Shown here one piece after another: positions 1 to 4,809 of a stretch of DNA of 6,063 nucleotides. The translations under genes were made by a program, and so were the position numbers. This stretch comes from Thermoplasmata archaeon. GTDB lineage: Archaea; Thermoplasmatota; Thermoplasmata; Lutacidiplasmatales; UBA184. Position 1 is the stretch's first letter, and every line of letters starts with the position of its first letter. The notes beneath the pieces were generated by a model. It worked only from the letters and a program-made list of their open reading frames with translations, ran no database searches and had not been told where the DNA came from. The DNA lies in the NCBI GenBank assembly GCA_030037695.1, contig JASHQF010000138.1:1-6063 (forward strand). The letters run 5' to 3'.

Positions 1-700
1 CGACGAGCGGTTCCGTCACGGGAGCGCGGATCGCCTCCCGGGCCGCGACCACCACCGCCGCCGCTCCATCGGAGAACGGGCAGCAGTCGTACAACCGCAG
101 AGGGGAGGCGATCATCGGCGAGGCGAGGTACGTCTCCATCGAGATCTCCTTCTGGAAGTGGGCGTGCGGGTTCCGCGCCCCGTTCGCGTGGTTCTTCATC
201 GCGATAGCGCCGAACATCTCGGGCGTGGTCCGGTACTGGGCCCGGTAGGCGCTCGCCAGCGTCGCGTAGAGCCCAGGGAACGTCGCCCCGTTGCGAGTCT
301 CGAACGGGTAGTCGGCGGCGATGGCGAAGTACGTCGTCGCCTGCAGCGTGCTGATCGTGGAGAGCTTCTCGACGCCCACGACCAGGGCGACGTCCTCGAA
401 GCCGCCGGCGACGTGGACGAACGCCTCGTGGAGCGCGGCGCTCGACGAGGAGCAGGCGGATTCCAAGGTCACGGAGGGAACCTCCGGGATGCCGAGACCC
501 TGGTTCACGAGCGGCCCGAGATGCGCCTGATGGTCGGCCACCCCGAAGCAGTTGGCGACGAACGTGTGTCGGATCGCCTTCGGATCGACCCCTCCCTGGC
601 GAATCGCCGCAGCCGCGACGCTCGTGGCCGCCTCGCGGGCGGTCTCGGCCATCTTGCCGAACCGGTTCGACGCGGCCCCTACGACCCACACCTCGCGCAT
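1..700 (-). CDS. Archaeal-type thiolase (acetyl-CoA acetyltransferase family), 3' part outside the window
   Basis: The 233 visible residues are the N-terminal part of a thiolase-superfamily enzyme, which condenses or cleaves acyl-CoA thioesters. The nucleophile region reads ESACSSSSAALHEA, placing the acyl-accepting cysteine at residue 83, close to where thiolases normally have it. NHANGARNPHAHF (about 170-182) and LYDCCPFSDGAAAVVVA (about 203-219) resemble archaeal thiolases. In many archaea such enzymes act with HMG-CoA synthase and a DUF35 zinc-ribbon partner at the entry to the mevalonate pathway; neither partner is visible, so a role in isoprenoid or fatty-acid metabolism cannot be decided. 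The C-terminal catalytic residues lie beyond the left edge. ATG at 698-700 fits the family's beginning (MREVWVVGAASNRFG). No good Shine-Dalgarno is present; a weak TTAA box lies about 30 nt upstream (729-733). The gene is 60 nt downstream of the 88-residue gene on the same strand. Confidence 0.93.
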   Translation of the reverse strand, partial: MREVWVVGAASNRFGKMAETAREAATSVAAAAIRQGGVDPKAIRHTFVANCFGVADHQAHLGPLVNQGLGIPEVPSVTLESACSSSSAALHEAFVHVAGGFEDVALVVGVEKLSTISTLQATTYFAIAADYPFETRNGATFPGLYATLASAYRAQYRTTPEMFGAIAMKNHANGARNPHAHFQKEISMETYLASPMIASPLRLYDCCPFSDGAAAVVVAAREAIRAPVTEPLV

Positions 701-738
701 CGACCTTCGCGTCTAGCGCCCCGGGCGGCTTAAGGTGG

Positions 739-757
739 GGGCCCGCGGAGCGGGCCC
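739..757 (-). terminator. Perfect 8-bp GC stem-loop just after the stop of the 88-residue gene
   Basis: Plus-strand arms GGGCCCGC (739-746) and GCGGGCCC (750-757) flank a GGA triloop. On the minus transcript the stem begins 3 nt after the stop codon at 761 and ends about 40 nt before the thiolase ATG. There is no run of T after it, so it is not a typical archaeal T-tract terminator. It may protect a 3' end, attenuate read-through into the thiolase gene, or be incidental in GC-rich DNA. Confidence 0.35.
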
Positions 758-760
758 GGA

Positions 761-1027
761 CTATCGGAGCGCCGGCACGATCTCCCGGAGCCGTTCGAGA
801 GCGGCGTCCGCGTCGCGGAGCTCGGGGGTCTTGAACAGGAGGCGACCGCGCCGACTGATCGTCACCTCGGGTCCGAGTCCGGCGATCAGCATCACCCGGG
901 CGTCGACGACCGGGACGCCGCGACTCTCGAGCGCGCGCCGGACCGTCGGCAGGTCGAGCCCTAGATCCCGATCGGGGAGCCATTCGTACCCGCCGCCGCC
1001 CGAGCAGAGACGGAGGGTCGTCGCCAA
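761..1027 (-). CDS. Small conserved-looking protein of unknown function, 88 aa
   Basis: I do not recognise the family. The protein is compact and soluble, with no signal peptide or membrane segment. A glycine-rich start (CSGGGGYEWLPD, residues 8-19) is followed by a likely helix (about 27-35), then a strand-rich middle (VPVVDARVMLIAGLGPEVTI) containing an ArgLeuLeuPheLysThr segment (62-67), and a final helix (about 72-87). This order suggests a small alpha/beta fold. The start is taken as TTG at 1025-1027: no ATG or GTG lies upstream before an in-frame stop, and a GGGAGG Shine-Dalgarno sits 9 nt before it. The gene lies between the zinc-ribbon membrane protein (100 nt upstream) and the thiolase (60 nt downstream), all leftward, so co-transcription is possible. 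Consistent coding character and the ribosome site argue that it is real. Confidence 0.72.
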   Translation of the reverse strand: MATTLRLCSGGGGYEWLPDRDLGLDLPTVRRALESRGVPVVDARVMLIAGLGPEVTISRRGRLLFKTPELRDADAALERLREIVPALR

Positions 1028-1036
1028 CGGGGTCAG

Positions 1037-1042
1037 CCTCCC
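1037..1042 (-). promoter_or_regulatory. Shine-Dalgarno supporting the TTG start of the 88-aa gene
   Basis: The minus strand reads GGGAGG, complementary to the 16S 3' end, 9 nt before the TTG at 1027. The reading frame is closed a few codons further upstream by TAA, so this site decides the start. It implies translation from a leadered transcript, most likely one arriving from the upstream membrane-protein gene. Confidence 0.6.
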
Positions 1043-1080
1043 GGCTCGTTACACGACACGGGGCCTTCAGCCCGTCGGGA

Positions 1081-1101
1081 GCCCGGGGGTCGACCCCGGG
1101 C
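1081..1101 (-). terminator. 8-bp GC stem-loop downstream of the zinc-ribbon membrane protein
   Basis: Arms GCCCGGGG (1081-1088) and CCCCGGGC (1094-1101) enclose the five bases GTCGA. On the minus transcript the stem starts 26 nt after the stop at 1128. No T-tract follows. It may partly separate the membrane-protein gene from the 88-aa gene or stabilise the upstream mRNA; function is not shown by sequence alone. Confidence 0.35.
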
Positions 1102-1127
1102 CGAGGCGATCGAGCGGCGCGACCGGT

Positions 1128-1673
1128 CTAGCCCGGCGGCATCGGGGCGCCGCACTTCGCACAGAACTGAACGTTCGCCGCGTTCGGGGCCCCGCAGGAG
1201 GCGCAGAAGCGGCTGCCGCCGGCCGCGGGAGGCATGCCGCCTCCCGGTGCGGCCGGAGGCGCCGTCGGGGCGCTCGACCAGGCCGTCTGGGCGGCCGCGG
1301 GCGGGTGCCAGACCAGCGCGAGGATACCGCCGACGAGCGCGAGGATCAGGCCGAGGATGAAGCCCCCTCCGCTGACGATGCTGATCAGGCCCAGCAGGAT
1401 CGCGATGATCCCCCACATCTTCGCGGACGAGGGGCTCCTCCACATCATGATCGCGCCGACCAGGATGATCAGCCCGAAGATCACGCCCACCGCGGCCAGC
1501 GCGGTAAGCAGGCCGCTGACGCCGGGGACCGAGACGCCGTAGGCGCTCGTCACGCTGCTGATGAACGCGCTCACGGCGAGCAGGTAGATCCCGTCCAGCA
1601 GGATCAGGATCCCGCCGATCAGCGTCACGACGAATGCGGCGACCGGGTACGCGCGGGGCGACTGCATGGCCAT
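1128..1673 (-). CDS. Four-helix membrane protein with C-terminal zinc ribbon
   Basis: This 181-residue protein has four predicted membrane segments at about 10-33, 55-78, 86-102 and 104-122. An Ala/Pro/Gly-rich linker (about 123-155) then leads to a short zinc ribbon, CxxC-x10-CxxC, with cysteines 157, 160, 171 and 174 (FCASCG and FCAKCG). The glycine-rich third and fourth helices resemble DUF4064-like bundle proteins by eye. Many archaeal genomes carry zinc-ribbon membrane proteins of this plan, mostly uncharacterised; the ribbon would lie at the cytoplasmic face if it is metal-bound there. ATG at 1671-1673 starts the chosen reading (MAMQSPRAYP); a second ATG two codons later is equally usable. 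A TATA-like box about 27 nt upstream suggests a leaderless transcript. It is 100 nt from the ThiI-like gene upstream and has its own promoter. Biochemical function is unknown. Confidence 0.88.
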   Translation of the reverse strand: MAMQSPRAYPVAAFVVTLIGGILILLDGIYLLAVSAFISSVTSAYGVSVPGVSGLLTALAAVGVIFGLIILVGAIMMWRSPSSAKMWGIIAILLGLISIVSGGGFILGLILALVGGILALVWHPPAAAQTAWSSAPTAPPAAPGGGMPPAAGGSRFCASCGAPNAANVQFCAKCGAPMPPG

Positions 1674-1694
1674 GCGAGCGAGACGTGGGACCGC

Positions 1695-1704
1695 CTATAT
1701 CAAA
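1695..1704 (-). promoter_or_regulatory. TATA-like promoter for the zinc-ribbon membrane protein
   Basis: The minus strand reads TTTGATATAG ending at 1695, an AT-rich patch in GC-rich surroundings. Its centre is about 26-27 nt upstream of the ATG at 1673, the spacing at which archaeal TBP/TFB would start transcription at or next to the start codon. This predicts a leaderless mRNA. Confidence 0.6.
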
Positions 1705-1714
1705 CCCGTTGGAC

Positions 1715-1753
1715 GAACGGCAGCCGTTCCGGCGGCAAGGCCGGGGGCCGGCC
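1715..1753 (-). terminator. Two adjacent stem-loops after the ThiI-like gene
   Basis: On the minus transcript, the first stem (GGCCGG 1739-1744 with CCGGCC 1748-1753, three-base loop) begins 20 nt after the stop at 1774. A second (GAACGGC 1715-1721 with GCCGTTC 1723-1729, an almost gapless palindrome) follows, just upstream of the promoter of the next gene. There is no T-tract. The position suits a transcription-end or mRNA 3' structure for the ThiI-like gene. Confidence 0.35.
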
Positions 1754-1773
1754 CGAGGTCGAGGCGAGGGGCG

Positions 1774-2400
1774 CTACAGGATCCGGGCGTGCCGGACGCA
1801 GTCGTCGACGATCTGTTCCACGTCGACCCGTTGCTCTTCCTGGCCGATCTGGATCAGGTTCGAACGGGTAGCGGGCCGGTCCGGAACCGCTTGGCAGCAG
1901 ACCCCCGGGCGGGTGGAGATGGCGTAGGTCCGGATCTCCTTGGCGACCGCCTCGATCTCCTGCTTGTCGAACCCGATCAGGGGCCGAACGATCGGGAGGC
2001 GCACCGCGGCCGTGGCACTCCGCATGTTCGAGAGGGTCTGGGACGCCACTTGTCCCAGGGCCTCGCCGGTGGCGAGGAACGTCGCCCCTTCCCGCTCGGC
2101 GACCCGCTCGGCCGAGCGCCACATGAACCGCCGGCAGAGGACGCACCCGACGTGACGGTCGGTCGAACGCATCAGGGTCACCTGCGTCGATCCGTGGGGC
2201 ACCACGTACAGGGGGATCGCCTGGGCGTACCGTTCGCGGAGGAGCGCGAGGTGATCGACGACCTTCTCGAGCGGCGAGTCGTCGGTGAACGGTCGATTGT
2301 CCATGTGGACGGCCACGATCTCGTGGCCCTGACGGAGCAGGTAGTGGAGGGCGACGGGCGAGTCGATGCCGCCGCTCATGAGCATCACGCCGCGCGCCAT
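1774..2400 (-). CDS. Stand-alone ThiI-type PP-loop sulfurtransferase/ATPase domain protein
   Basis: The 208 residues match the adenylating PP-loop domain of ThiI, the tRNA 4-thiouridine synthetase. The PP-loop SGGIDSPVA is at 9-17, VGCVLCRRFMWRSAE at 84-98, TGEALGQVASQTLSN at 111-125, RLPIVRPLIGFDKQEI at 134-149, and a Cys-Cys pair at 168-169 matches the DCC segment of ThiI. In ThiI the domain adenylates tRNA U8 and sulfur is delivered to the activated base. Cysteines 86 and 89 form a CxxC like the one reported as important in methanogen ThiI. The usual N-terminal ferredoxin-like and THUMP tRNA-binding domains and the C-terminal rhodanese are absent, so it must use a separate RNA-binding partner, be specific for another substrate, or be a paralogue. 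ATG at 2398-2400 begins immediately before the first strand, as expected, and a TATA-like box is 26 nt upstream. Confidence 0.87.
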   Translation of the reverse strand: MARGVMLMSGGIDSPVALHYLLRQGHEIVAVHMDNRPFTDDSPLEKVVDHLALLRERYAQAIPLYVVPHGSTQVTLMRSTDRHVGCVLCRRFMWRSAERVAEREGATFLATGEALGQVASQTLSNMRSATAAVRLPIVRPLIGFDKQEIEAVAKEIRTYAISTRPGVCCQAVPDRPATRSNLIQIGQEEQRVDVEQIVDDCVRHARIL

Positions 2401-2422
2401 CGGACCGAGGAGCGCGTCACGG

Positions 2423-2430
2423 TTCTTTAG
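2423..2430 (-). promoter_or_regulatory. TATA-like promoter of the ThiI-like gene
   Basis: The minus strand reads CTAAAGAA, centred about 26 nt before the ATG at 2400, the normal archaeal TATA distance for a leaderless transcript. It is the most AT-rich patch in the divergent spacer 2401-2533. No Shine-Dalgarno precedes the ATG, which agrees with leaderless translation. Confidence 0.5.
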
Positions 2431-2503
2431 ACCTGCCGGTCCCTGCGTGGGCTAGCGGGGGCGGCGACGTCGGACCCCGGGCCGGAGGGCCGGGCACGCG
2501 AGG

Positions 2504-2510
2504 CCTAATG
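2504..2510 (+). promoter_or_regulatory. Weak TATA-like box for the alpha/beta hydrolase
   Basis: CCTAATG is centred 27 nt before the TTG at 2534. Between them lies a perfect 10-bp palindrome CGACCGGTCG (2516-2525) flanked by two CCGACCG copies (2511-2517 and 2527-2533). The palindrome could be an operator, but such short GC palindromes are common in this base composition. Only the spacing supports this box. Confidence 0.3.
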
Positions 2511-2533
2511 CCGACCGACCGGTCGCCCGACCG

Positions 2534-3352
2534 TTGACCGAAGGAGCTGGGGCGCCGGTCGAGTTGGCCGCCCGGGACGAGGGCTCGGGCCCGGTCGTGG
2601 TGCTGGTCCACGGCATGGGCGGGGATCACACCGTCTGGAACGGGGTCGTGGGACCCTTAGCCTCCGGGTTCCGAGTGCTGGCGCCGGACCTCAGGGGTCA
2701 CGGGCGGAGCCCGGCCCCCGCCGGGTCGACCTATGCGTTCGGGGAGATGGAGGGGGATCTCCTCCATCTCCTCACGACGAAGGGCATCCCGGCCGCTCAC
2801 CTCGTGGGCCTGAGCTCCGGGGCGCTGCTGGTCCTGAGGATCGGCCTTGACGCGCCCGATCGGGCCCGCAGCTTGACGCTCGTCGGCGGCTCCGCCTACG
2901 TCGACGCCCACACCCGGTCGGTCGTGCAGCGCTGGGACGAGACCTACCGGACGGGAGGCCCGGACGCGTTCGCCGTCCGCCTCCTGAAGGACCTGTACTA
3001 CCCTGACTGGATCGAGGCCCATCTCGACGTGGCCGACCGTCTCCGGCGCGAGGTCCGCAAGCGGGACTTCGGGCCCGCGGTCCGATGGTCGCAGGAGGCG
3101 GCCCGGTTCGACGAGCGCAAGCGGATCGCCGGCCTCGCGCCGCCCGCGCTGATCGTCCAGGCGATGGACGATCAGGTCGTCGACGCCTCCCACGGCCGGA
3201 TCCTGCGCCAGTCGATCCAGGGAGCGCAGATCCGCATCTTCGCCCAGACCGGGCACATGATCCCGATCGAGCGGCCCCAGGAGACCGTCGAGGCGATCCG
3301 TGCGTTCGTGAGCGGGGTCGAGTCGGGCACGATCCGACGGCCCGAGACCTAG
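2534..3352 (+). CDS. Alpha/beta-hydrolase fold enzyme
   Basis: This 272-residue protein is a full-length alpha/beta hydrolase. The oxyanion-hole loop HGMGG is at 26-30 and DLRGHGRS at 52-59. The nucleophile elbow GLSSG (92-96) gives Ser94, the acid is probably Asp213 (or Asp212) in MDDQVV, and the base is His241 in TGHMIPIE. A cap region spans about 123-195. The family hydrolyses esters, lactones, peptides or C-C bonds, and the substrate cannot be read from the sequence; the closest pattern is the broad 3-oxoadipate-enol-lactonase-like/esterase group. No signal peptide is present, so it is cytoplasmic. TTG at 2534-2536 is chosen because the first strand (PVELAARDEG) needs it and a weak TATA lies 27 nt upstream; a second TTG at 2564 would cut that strand. 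It is transcribed divergently from the ThiI-like gene. Confidence 0.9.
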   Translation: MTEGAGAPVELAARDEGSGPVVVLVHGMGGDHTVWNGVVGPLASGFRVLAPDLRGHGRSPAPAGSTYAFGEMEGDLLHLLTTKGIPAAHLVGLSSGALLVLRIGLDAPDRARSLTLVGGSAYVDAHTRSVVQRWDETYRTGGPDAFAVRLLKDLYYPDWIEAHLDVADRLRREVRKRDFGPAVRWSQEAARFDERKRIAGLAPPALIVQAMDDQVVDASHGRILRQSIQGAQIRIFAQTGHMIPIERPQETVEAIRAFVSGVESGTIRRPET

Positions 3353-3369
3353 GGGCCCTCGACTTCACC

Positions 3370-3374
3370 CTTAT
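3370..3374 (+). promoter_or_regulatory. Weak TATA-like box before the coiled-coil gene
   Basis: CTTAT, set in GC-rich sequence, lies about 26-29 nt before the ATG at 3400 and just 18 nt after the hydrolase stop codon. The distance suits a leaderless transcript, but the match is short and the next feature, a perfect dyad, fills all the space to the start codon. Confidence 0.35.
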
Positions 3375-3375
3375 C

Positions 3376-3400
3376 TCCCCCCGCAAGGATTGCGGGGGGA
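3376..3400 (+). repeat. Perfect inverted repeat abutting the start codon of the coiled-coil gene
   Basis: Arms TCCCCCCGCA (3376-3385) and TGCGGGGGGA (3391-3400) pair over 10 bp; the A/T at 3386/3390 extends the stem to 11 bp with a GGA triloop. The last base of the right arm is the A of the ATG at 3400. It begins 23 nt after the hydrolase stop. It could be an operator between TATA and start, a 3' hairpin of the hydrolase mRNA, or, in read-through mRNA, a structure holding the start codon, with AAGGA in the loop region as a possible ribosome site. Confidence 0.6.
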
Positions 3401-3573
3401 TGGTCGACCCCGGGCCCCTCGACCCTGCCGCGCGCCTCGCGGAGCTGGAGCGGGAGGTCGCGGAGCTTCGGGCGCGCATCGTCGCCCTCGAGCGGCTGGT
3501 CGGTGCCTCCAGCCTGCACCGGGCCGACGAGGCGACCGTCCGCCAGAAGGTCACCTACGATTGGCAGGCATGA
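3400..3573 (+). CDS. 57-residue coiled-coil protein
   Basis: I do not recognise a named family. After MVDPGPLDP, residues 9-36 form a strong heptad-type amphipathic helix rich in Leu, Glu and Arg (LAELEREVAELRARIVALER), typical of a two-helix coiled coil. A short, differently composed tail (ATVRQKVTYDWQA, 45-57) follows and looks like a conserved recognition or docking end. The protein has no cysteines or membrane segment. ATG at 3400-3402 is preceded by a GGGGGG run and AAGGA. The stop TGA at 3571-3573 overlaps the ATG of the NUDIX gene as ATGA, so the two are probably translated in a coupled way and may work together. Oligomerising adaptor is an inference from the coiled coil alone. Confidence 0.75.
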   Translation: MVDPGPLDPAARLAELEREVAELRARIVALERLVGASSLHRADEATVRQKVTYDWQA

Positions 3574-4160
3574 CCGGAGCGGCCCCTTCGGGTGCGGCCC
3601 GCTCCGAACCCCTCGCCGCCCTCGAGGGGCTGCTCGGCCAGGGTTCGCTCGAGAGCCCTCCGATCTCCGCGGCGGGGGCCGCCGTGACGATCGTGCTGCG
3701 GCCCGCCGACCGGGACCTCGAGGTGCTGCTCATCGAGCGGGCCCGCAATCCCCGGGACCCCGGCTCCGGACAGGTCGCGCTCCCCGGGGGCCAGGTGGCG
3801 GTCGGCGACCGCTCCCTCGGCGCGACCGCGCTCCGCGAGCTGGAGGAGGAGGTCGGTCTCTCCGAGAGGGACCTGCGGGGACCGCTGCGCTATCTCAGGA
3901 CGGAACTCGCCCGACAGTTCGGCGTCCGGGTCGCGATCTTTGCCGCCGAGTACGCCCTGTCCGGACGGGCCCCGTCCGCCCAGAGCCCGTCCGAGGTCGG
4001 GGCGGTGTTTTGGCTGCCGCGCGCCGCAGCCGAGCGGACGGAGCCGATCGAGGTCGACACGGCGCGGGGCACCGCGCGGGTCGAGGCGGCGGTCTTCGAG
4101 GGCCATGTCCTCTGGGGTTTCACACGGCGCGTCGTGCGGGAATTCTTTGGACTCCCGTAG
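3570..4160 (+). CDS. NUDIX hydrolase, CoA-pyrophosphatase (NudL/PCD1)-like
   Basis: This 196-residue NUDIX protein contains VLLIERARNPRDPGSGQVALPGG (split by eye at about 52-74) and the catalytic helix RELEEEVGL at 89-97, whose Glu residues bind the divalent metal. The pattern resembles the CoA-pyrophosphatase signature, in which an Asp (GD at 79-80) replaces the usual first Glu of the NUDIX box. The late HVLWGFTRRVVREFF (179-193) also matches this subgroup. Such enzymes cleave CoA or its derivatives to 3',5'-ADP and 4'-phosphopantetheine; because the first signature carries one extra residue and Leu for Phe before PGG, other nucleoside diphosphate substrates remain possible. The ATG at 3570 is fixed by the 4-nt overlap with the coiled-coil gene; translation probably depends on re-initiation. 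The stop precedes the TBP promoter by about 40 nt. Confidence 0.87.
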   Translation: MTGAAPSGAARSEPLAALEGLLGQGSLESPPISAAGAAVTIVLRPADRDLEVLLIERARNPRDPGSGQVALPGGQVAVGDRSLGATALRELEEEVGLSERDLRGPLRYLRTELARQFGVRVAIFAAEYALSGRAPSAQSPSEVGAVFWLPRAAAERTEPIEVDTARGTARVEAAVFEGHVLWGFTRRVVREFFGLP

Positions 4161-4197
4161 GAAACGGCGGTTAGACGTCGAACTCGCCGCGGGATGC

Positions 4198-4217
4198 TTT
4201 ATATAGCGGTTTAAATA
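4198..4217 (+). promoter_or_regulatory. Tandem TATA boxes of the TBP gene
   Basis: TTTATATA (4198-4205) and TTTAAATA (4210-4217) are both near-ideal archaeal TATA elements, 12 bp apart centre to centre, in the only strongly AT-rich patch of the window. The downstream box is about 25 nt before the GTG at 4239 and would give a leaderless mRNA. The upstream one would give a start near 4227 and a short leader. Overlapping use by two TBP/TFB complexes is sterically unlikely, so the pair may tune expression of TBP by its own level. Confidence 0.8.
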
Positions 4218-4238
4218 CTCCCGCGACCGGGGATTGTC

Positions 4239-4787
4239 GTGGTGAAGATCCGGATCGAGAACGTCGTGGCGTCGACCTCCCTCGGCGACGAGCTCGATCT
4301 CCAGTCGATCGCCCTCGGTCTCGACGGGGCCGAGTACGAACCGGAGCAGTTCCCGGGGCTCATCTACCGGTTGAAGCAGCCGAAAACCGCGATCCTGCTG
4401 TTCCGCTCGGGCAAGGTCGTCTGCACCGGGGCGAAGAGCATGCACGAGGTCGAGGAGTCGATCAGCACCGTCGCCCAGCAGATCCGCAAGGGCGGGCAGA
4501 AGATCAACCTCCATCCGAAGATCGAGGTCCAGAACATCGTCGCGAGCTCCGACCTCGAGAGCGAGATCAACCTCAACGCGATCGCCGTCACCCTGGGCCT
4601 GGACCGCGTGGAGTACGAGCCCGAGCAGTTCCCGGGTCTCGTCTGCCGGATCGACGAGCCCCGTGTCGTCGTCCTCCTGTTCGGTAGCGGCAAGCTCGTC
4701 TGCACCGGGGCGCGGAAGCCGTCGGACGTCGAGGTCGCGGTGAAGAAGATCACGAAGGAGCTCCAGGGCGCGGGCCTCCTGCGGTAG
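4239..4787 (+). CDS. tbp: TATA-binding protein (TBP), basal transcription factor
   Basis: The 182-residue product is a whole archaeal TBP, which binds and bends the TATA box and recruits TFB and RNA polymerase. The two direct repeats span about 4-87 and 96-179. Each has the IENVVAS or VQNIVAS strand, EYEPEQFPGL (32-41 and 125-134), a LLFxSGK segment and VCTGA. The phenylalanines that kink DNA are at 38, 55, 131 and 148. The protein ends GAGLLR with no acidic tail, which some euryarchaeal TBPs carry. The start is the first of two adjacent GTG codons (4239 or 4242), placed about 25 nt after the second TATA box. Downstream are the TatD-like hydrolase (22 nt gap) and dTMP kinase, likely in one transcript. 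The two repeats share unusually similar DNA blocks. Confidence 0.97.
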   Translation: MVKIRIENVVASTSLGDELDLQSIALGLDGAEYEPEQFPGLIYRLKQPKTAILLFRSGKVVCTGAKSMHEVEESISTVAQQIRKGGQKINLHPKIEVQNIVASSDLESEINLNAIAVTLGLDRVEYEPEQFPGLVCRIDEPRVVVLLFGSGKLVCTGARKPSDVEVAVKKITKELQGAGLLR

Positions 4788-4809
4788 GCTTCGCCCCGGC
4801 GCGCGCAGC

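Noticed and set aside
1081..1101. Possible tRNA T-arm, because of the GGGGGTCGACCCC centre
   Set aside because: No acceptor, D or anticodon arm can be built around it, and the loop lacks the TTC/GA pattern of a T-arm.
158..1871. Plus-strand open frames of 191 and 378 residues over the thiolase and small-protein region
   Set aside because: They are Arg/Ala/Gly-rich, lack motifs, and are opposite genes with recognisable motifs (thiolase Cys motif, zinc ribbon).
1666..2430. Plus-strand frame opposite the ThiI-like gene
   Set aside because: No recognisable motif and a shadow of the strong PP-loop protein on the other strand.
2461..2502. GGGCCGGAGGGCC stem in the divergent spacer
   Set aside because: Only a 4-bp self-complementary core pairs cleanly, with mismatches outside it; expected by chance in this base composition.
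3555..4514. Minus-strand 319-residue frame opposite the NUDIX gene and the start of TBP
   Set aside because: It covers the TBP promoter and has only composition-driven sequence; the plus strand carries a NUDIX motif and TBP repeat.
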